A DNA stretch of 64,000 nt from Calothrix sp. NIES-4105 (GTDB lineage Bacteria; Cyanobacteriota; Cyanobacteriia; Cyanobacteriales; Nostocaceae). The stretch is taken from the NCBI RefSeq assembly GCF_002368415.1, contig NZ_AP018290.1:8857717-8921716 (forward strand). Reading direction: 5' to 3'. Under the pieces are notes generated by a model. The model saw only the letters and a list, made by a program, of their open reading frames with translations. It had not been told where the DNA came from and did not search any database. The first letter of the stretch is position 1; each line of letters begins with the position of its first letter. Shown in pieces: positions 63,137 to 64,000 of this stretch. A program made the translations under genes and the position numbers.

Positions 63137-63601
63137 ATGGTAGAACGTCCAATCAAGAAATCTGAACGTCAGGCGATTGCTGAAACTCAATTAGAACCTC
63201 AATCACAACCTCAATCAGAACCTCAATCAGAACCTCAATTAGAAGAGCAATCTCAATCCCAGCCTTCACCTGTCCCTTTACCTGTACTTAAAAAGAGAAC
63301 TGACAAAGATTCTGAAGATTCAGATGTTGAAGAGCGTCGTGAGTCGAATCCTAGAGGTTCAAACCGTAATGACCGTAATGAACGTAACGACCGTAACGAC
63401 CGTAATGACCGTAACGACCGTAACGACCGTAACGATAAACGATCGGGTAAAGGTAAAAAAGGTTCTTTCGGTGATGATCAAAGGCCACCAGCTAATCCAG
63501 CATTAGCGCGCGGTCCCAAACCTGTTAGACCTGTTGCTAAAGTAGAGCCTGAGCCAGAAGCAGAACAAACCGAGTCGGAACCAAGTGAAGAGTCCGAATA
63601 A
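63137..63601 (+). CDS. low-complexity charged protein
   Basis: A 154-residue soluble protein with three zones. A Gln/Glu/Pro/Ser region (about 15-50) is built from QPQSEPQSEPQ units. A central region (about 75-105) has RNDRNDRNDRND tandem tripeptides from a 9-bp DNA repeat. A conserved-looking zone ANPALARGPKPVRP is followed by an acidic tail. Such proteins are probably disordered and nucleic-acid or ribosome associated, but I know no function. The ANPAL-RGPKP motif suggests a real conserved cyanobacterial protein with length-variable repeats. Confidence 0.7.
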   Translation: MVERPIKKSERQAIAETQLEPQSQPQSEPQSEPQLEEQSQSQPSPVPLPVLKKRTDKDSEDSDVEERRESNPRGSNRNDRNERNDRNDRNDRNDRNDRNDKRSGKGKKGSFGDDQRPPANPALARGPKPVRPVAKVEPEPEAEQTESEPSEESE

Positions 63602-63608
63602 AATCTAA

Positions 63609-63630
63609 GTGTAAATGATAAAATTTACAC
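63609..63630. terminator. 8-bp inverted repeat after the low-complexity gene
   Basis: GTGTAAAT (63609-63616) and ATTTACAC (63623-63630) pair perfectly over a 6-nt loop, 8 bp after the stop codon. It is AT-rich and may be a weak terminator or processing hairpin. Confidence 0.45.
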
Positions 63631-63642
63631 AAAAACTAATAT

Positions 63643-63679
63643 ATGTGGAGGCGCCGAGATTAAACTGACGACTCCACAT
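63643..63679 (+). terminator. hairpin with ATGTGGAG arms
   Basis: ATGTGGAG (63643-63650) and CTCCACAT (63672-63679) form a perfect 8-bp stem around a 21-nt loop. The downstream T content is modest. It likely ends the transcript of the gene at 63137. Confidence 0.55.
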
Positions 63680-63827
63680 TATTCATGTACAATTAAGTGA
63701 ATACTTATAAGTTTAATAATTTTATAATAATTCTATAATAATTAAATTTTAAAGCTAACTAAAAAGCTACCGCCTTCGCCTCATAAAATCTGAATCCAAC
63801 AGTATTTTATTAAAACTAGAAAAAAGA

Positions 63828-64000
63828 ATGATGAAGCTTCTCGAAGGTTATCAGTTTCAAGAGATAATTTACCAACATAATAGTACTGTTGTTTATCGTG
63901 GTTTGGAAGAATCAGCAGCATTACCTGTACTGGTCAAATTTATAGACTCTGAATTTCCTACGCTCGTTCAATTAGCTCGAATCAAGCACGAGTATAATAT
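63828..64000 (+). CDS. start of a kinase-type signalling protein, cut by the window end
   Basis: The first 57 codons read MMKLLEGYQFQEIIYQHNST, then VVYRGLEESAALPVLVKFID, then SEFPTLVQLARIKHEYN. This is the N-lobe pattern (Tyr-x-x-x-E start, VVYRG strand, VLVKF with the ATP-binding Lys) of the very long cyanobacterial proteins that join a Ser/Thr kinase domain, an ATPase domain, GAF and a histidine kinase. Only the N-lobe is visible, so that full architecture is an inference. Either of two adjacent ATG codons may be the start. Confidence 0.7.
   Translation, partial: MMKLLEGYQFQEIIYQHNSTVVYRGLEESAALPVLVKFIDSEFPTLVQLARIKHEYN

Noticed and set aside
63343-63370. tRNA-like TTCAAACC arm
   Set aside because: It lies within a coding low-complexity region and no acceptor or anticodon arms can be drawn; I found no tRNA gene in the window.
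62387-63601. Possible defence island around the PD-(D/E)XK-like protein
   Set aside because: No methyltransferase, helicase, reverse transcriptase or effector gene adjoins it; the neighbours are repeats and a low-complexity protein.

Overview
This is cyanobacterial chromosome, most likely from a filamentous heterocyst-forming lineage (Nostocales, in the Calothrix/Rivularia/Scytonema/Nostoc range). The evidence is the gene set: SasA clock kinase, thylakoid-lumen type pentapeptide protein, 6S RNA directly behind purK, DUF760, Dps, group 2 sigma factor, Yip1-like and DUF2079 membrane proteins, SLH lipoprotein and PEP-CTERM protein. The abundant short tandem heptamer repeats (GAGTTAG, AGTTAGC) with GTGCTGAGT blocks are also typical of heterocystous genomes. 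G+C looks near 40 percent. The 6-mer GGCGCC is strongly over-represented, while I found no copy of the usual cyanobacterial palindrome GCGATCGC.

Layout. 1-6.0 kb holds a chaperone and ribosome-maturation cluster (dnaK, cut by the window start, dnaJ, a TusA-like protein, rsgA) and an alpha/beta hydrolase. 6.2-13.0 kb carries cell-surface genes: PEP-CTERM protein, LytR-CpsA-Psr protein, AI-2E family transporter, a lipoprotein serpin and small membrane proteins. 13.5-18.3 kb holds a pentapeptide protein overlapping purK, the 6S RNA gene with promoter and terminator, and a catalytic/non-catalytic pair of M16 peptidases. 18.3-26.3 kb has a peptidoglycan-binding protein, a small membrane protein, a CbiG C-terminal domain protein, a TnpB-only IS605-type element, a cytochrome b561-like protein and an SLH lipoprotein. 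26.4-34.5 kb has sasA, mutT, DUF760, a group 2 sigma factor, carB and dps. 35-43 kb has a DUF2079 protein, a Cys-rich protein beside a 2Fe-2S ferredoxin-like protein, a phnDCE-type ABC transporter and a hybrid sensor kinase. 43.2-44.2 kb is a graveyard: an sbcC 3-prime remnant, a VapC-like toxin with an aberrant C-terminus, and an antitoxin with a nonsense codon. 44.3-54.7 kb has a pentapeptide-RidA fusion, a Nudix hydrolase, malQ, a RodZ-like protein, a pseudouridine synthase, DUF2993, an AraC regulator, cdsA and cbiT. 54.8-61.7 kb has two coupled Ser/Thr kinases followed by three genes ending in a 950-residue membrane protein with a serine-hydrolase motif. 62-64 kb is rich in small repeat elements and carries a PD-(D/E)XK-like protein, a low-complexity protein and the start of a kinase-type signalling gene.

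The strongest pattern is how dispersed repeats relate to reading frames. Heptamer repeats, MITE-like inverted-repeat elements, 28-bp palindromes and IS ends repeatedly sit exactly at the 3-prime ends of genes and supply the stop codon and sometimes the last residues (carB, the RodZ-like gene, a Nudix gene, the hybrid kinase, the sigma factor and others). Two repeats lie in frame inside conserved genes: 4 x 21 bp in carB and a 28-bp palindrome in the CbiG-like gene. I see no convincing complete defence system or CRISPR array, and I recognised no tRNA or rRNA gene.
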